Shown: positions 62,401 to 64,000 of the stretch, piece after piece
Numbering within the stretch: position 1 is the stretch's first letter
Layout: each line of letters starts with the position of its first letter
Assembly (NCBI GenBank): GCA_003342815.1
Contig: PTEX01000094.1
Location: 2,057,745 to 2,121,744 of the forward strand
Direction: 5' to 3'
Source of the DNA: Eudromia elegans
Taxonomy: Eukaryota > Chordata > Aves > Tinamiformes > Tinamidae
DNA length: 64,000 nt
Program-made: the position numbers and the translations under genes
The notes under the pieces: generated by a model
Databases searched by the model: none
What the model was told of the DNA's origin: nothing
What the model saw: the letters and a program-made list of their open reading frames with translations, nothing else

Positions 62401-64000
62401 CCATAGATCACCGGAGGGTAACTGGGAAAGTGTAGGATTTTCCAGTCATCTGCTGAGCAGATCAGTTCTTCATTTTTCTTCCTGTTTAGACAGATGCTCT
62501 TCAGGCTTGGAAGTGTCTATTTTGGACGCTTGTCACAGTCCTACTAAAAGGGTAAATAGAAATTGCACTATTATTACCATCATGGGTTCTAGAGATGGAA
62601 ACATGTTTAACTGCTATTGCCACGTTTGGTCATTTAATTATAAAGCTGTAATCCTCACTCAGGAGAGTAACTTTGAGTCCAGATCACATTCACTGTTCTG
62701 GGTAAACAATACTTTGTTTTATCTGCATTTTATTTCTATTCCACTGTTTTGGTCAATCAAGTGCAAAAAGTTCAATGGTTCATCTCATTTCCTATTTCTA
62801 CTGACTAAAATGCCGATATTTCCAGGCAATTCTGCAAATACTGTAAAGCAAAGAAGGGAATAACCAAAAAAAAAAAAAGACTACATAAATAACTTTTCAA
62901 AAGAAATTGGCTTTTCTAGCTAAAAGGATTGATTTTGATTGAAATTACGTTTGTATTAAAGAAAATAGAATGGCCCTAATATAAATTACTTTGATGTATT
63001 AAAGGTGATGCTGAATATGTTTTCCCCCTCTGTTTCTTGGACTGTTAAGCTCAGCAAACAAGCTGTGATTTATCAGCCATGTTCTTAATTCTGTCTTAGA
63101 GTCCATGTTCCTACCTAGGTATCCGTGAGAAAAAGGTGTTCAGATTGAGGATATTTCAGCATTACACACTCTGGATTTTGAACAGCTAAATAACTTGAAC
63201 AAACAAGCAAACAAACAGAAACGTACTAAGCTAAGTACAATAGCTGAGAAGCTATTGATTGCAGCACTATGATGGCTTTTGTGACTGATGGAACAGCAGA
63301 TCTCAAACTGGACTGCCAGCAGTGTTGGAAATGAGACCATCGCAGCAGTCATCCAAGGAACAAACAGTCAATCTACTTAGACTCAGAAAACTTTGCAGTA
63401 GTCAAGAACACCTCTGAACATGAGGAAAAAGGACATTTAGTCCCCTAGGTCACAAAGAGGAATGTTCTCTCTCATTTTGATGAACGTGTGTAGAGTCATG
63501 AGCATTGTAAGTAATGATGTCCTTCAATGAAGAACAGTCTTGTGTAATGGATGGGTAAGAGAGTTTATGCACTGTCCATTTGAGACTTTTTCTTCCTTAA
63601 GGATCTCAAAGGCTTTTTTTTTTTTTTCTTTGCTTCTTTAAAAATATAACGCACTAAGGAACCAATCCTGAACCTGTCTGGGAACTCAACAGCAGGCTCC
63701 CCCTAATAAACTGTGATTTTTGTGTGCATGTAAATATTTTCTTAATATACAAACTCAGAAATTCACTGTAAAAATCTATTTAAGGAAGAAAGCAAAGTAA
63801 TGCTAAAGAGATAACTGGTCAAACAACACAATGTCAAGGTGAAGACCAGATAAAGGAGTAAACAGTGACTCAGGAAAAAGATATTCATAGTAATATGGAG
63901 CATTTCTAATCTTCAGAATGTTACAGACATAATTCTGGGCTCATTTTCTTCAAAGTCAGGGGTAGCTCTACTGAAGTCAAAGCTACAGTCTCAGGAGGAT
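59441..64000. other. Non-coding unique sequence to the window end
   Basis: No gene is recognised. The frame at 62507-62863 (plus, 118 codons) has no recognisable domain. A-runs lie at about 61103-61118 and 62863-62874. The last 80 bp (CTTCAAAGTCAGG..CTACTGAAGTCAAAG) faintly resemble a common amniote ancient-repeat motif but are too short to call. Confidence 0.5.

Noticed and set aside
1-64000. Search by eye for tRNA, rRNA, snRNA, CRISPR arrays, bacterial operons or phage-like modules
   Set aside because: None found. The spaced repeats present are microsatellites or transposon parts, and the window is eukaryotic non-coding DNA.

Overview
This 64-kb window looks like ordinary non-coding vertebrate DNA, most likely from a bird. 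The evidence is three near-identical, 5'-truncated CR1 LINE retrotransposons that end in the ATTCTATG octamer array typical of avian CR1, several older CR1 pieces, low overall repeat density, an A/T-rich base composition and CpG depletion outside two small patches. A turtle or crocodilian is possible but less likely. I recognise no host protein-coding exon, tRNA, rRNA or CRISPR array. The only reading frame with a clear protein identity is the reverse transcriptase tail of CR1 ORF2. The window is therefore either intergenic or inside a very large intron.

Layout. 1-6300: A/T-rich unique sequence with short simple repeats. 6301-7377: two CpG-richer patches that stand out from the background and are the best promoter or enhancer candidates. 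7378-15240: unique sequence with one ancient MIR/L2-like fossil and two short perfect hairpins. 15241-15505: an old CR1 tail. 15745-17790: two diverged direct copies of a roughly 0.5-kb segment separated by about 1.47 kb, with an ATCT microsatellite between them. 19616-20580: young CR1 copy 1 (minus strand). 20581-33365: unique sequence with a long polypurine tract near 24.5 kb and a candidate conserved non-coding block at 30.06-30.72 kb. 33.37 kb: a perfect TTCCC array. 33.4-45.4 kb: unique sequence with a MIR/L2-like fossil, a 27-bp duplication and a 19-bp tandem array of CATATG sites. 45381-46203: young CR1 copy 2 (plus strand). 46850-47600: a possible solitary retroviral LTR on the minus strand. 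47.6-57.7 kb: unique sequence with four weak fossil repeats. 57724-58302: young CR1 copy 3 (plus strand). 59330-59440: a clear L3/MIR-type fossil. The rest is unique A/T-rich DNA.

There is no operon-like or multi-gene system here. The points most worth checking are the diverged local duplication at 15.7-17.8 kb, the candidate conserved block with a 10-bp inverted repeat near 30.3 kb, the CpG patches near 6.4 and 7.2 kb, and the possible LTR near 47 kb. All identifications come from reading the sequence; no alignment or database search was run.
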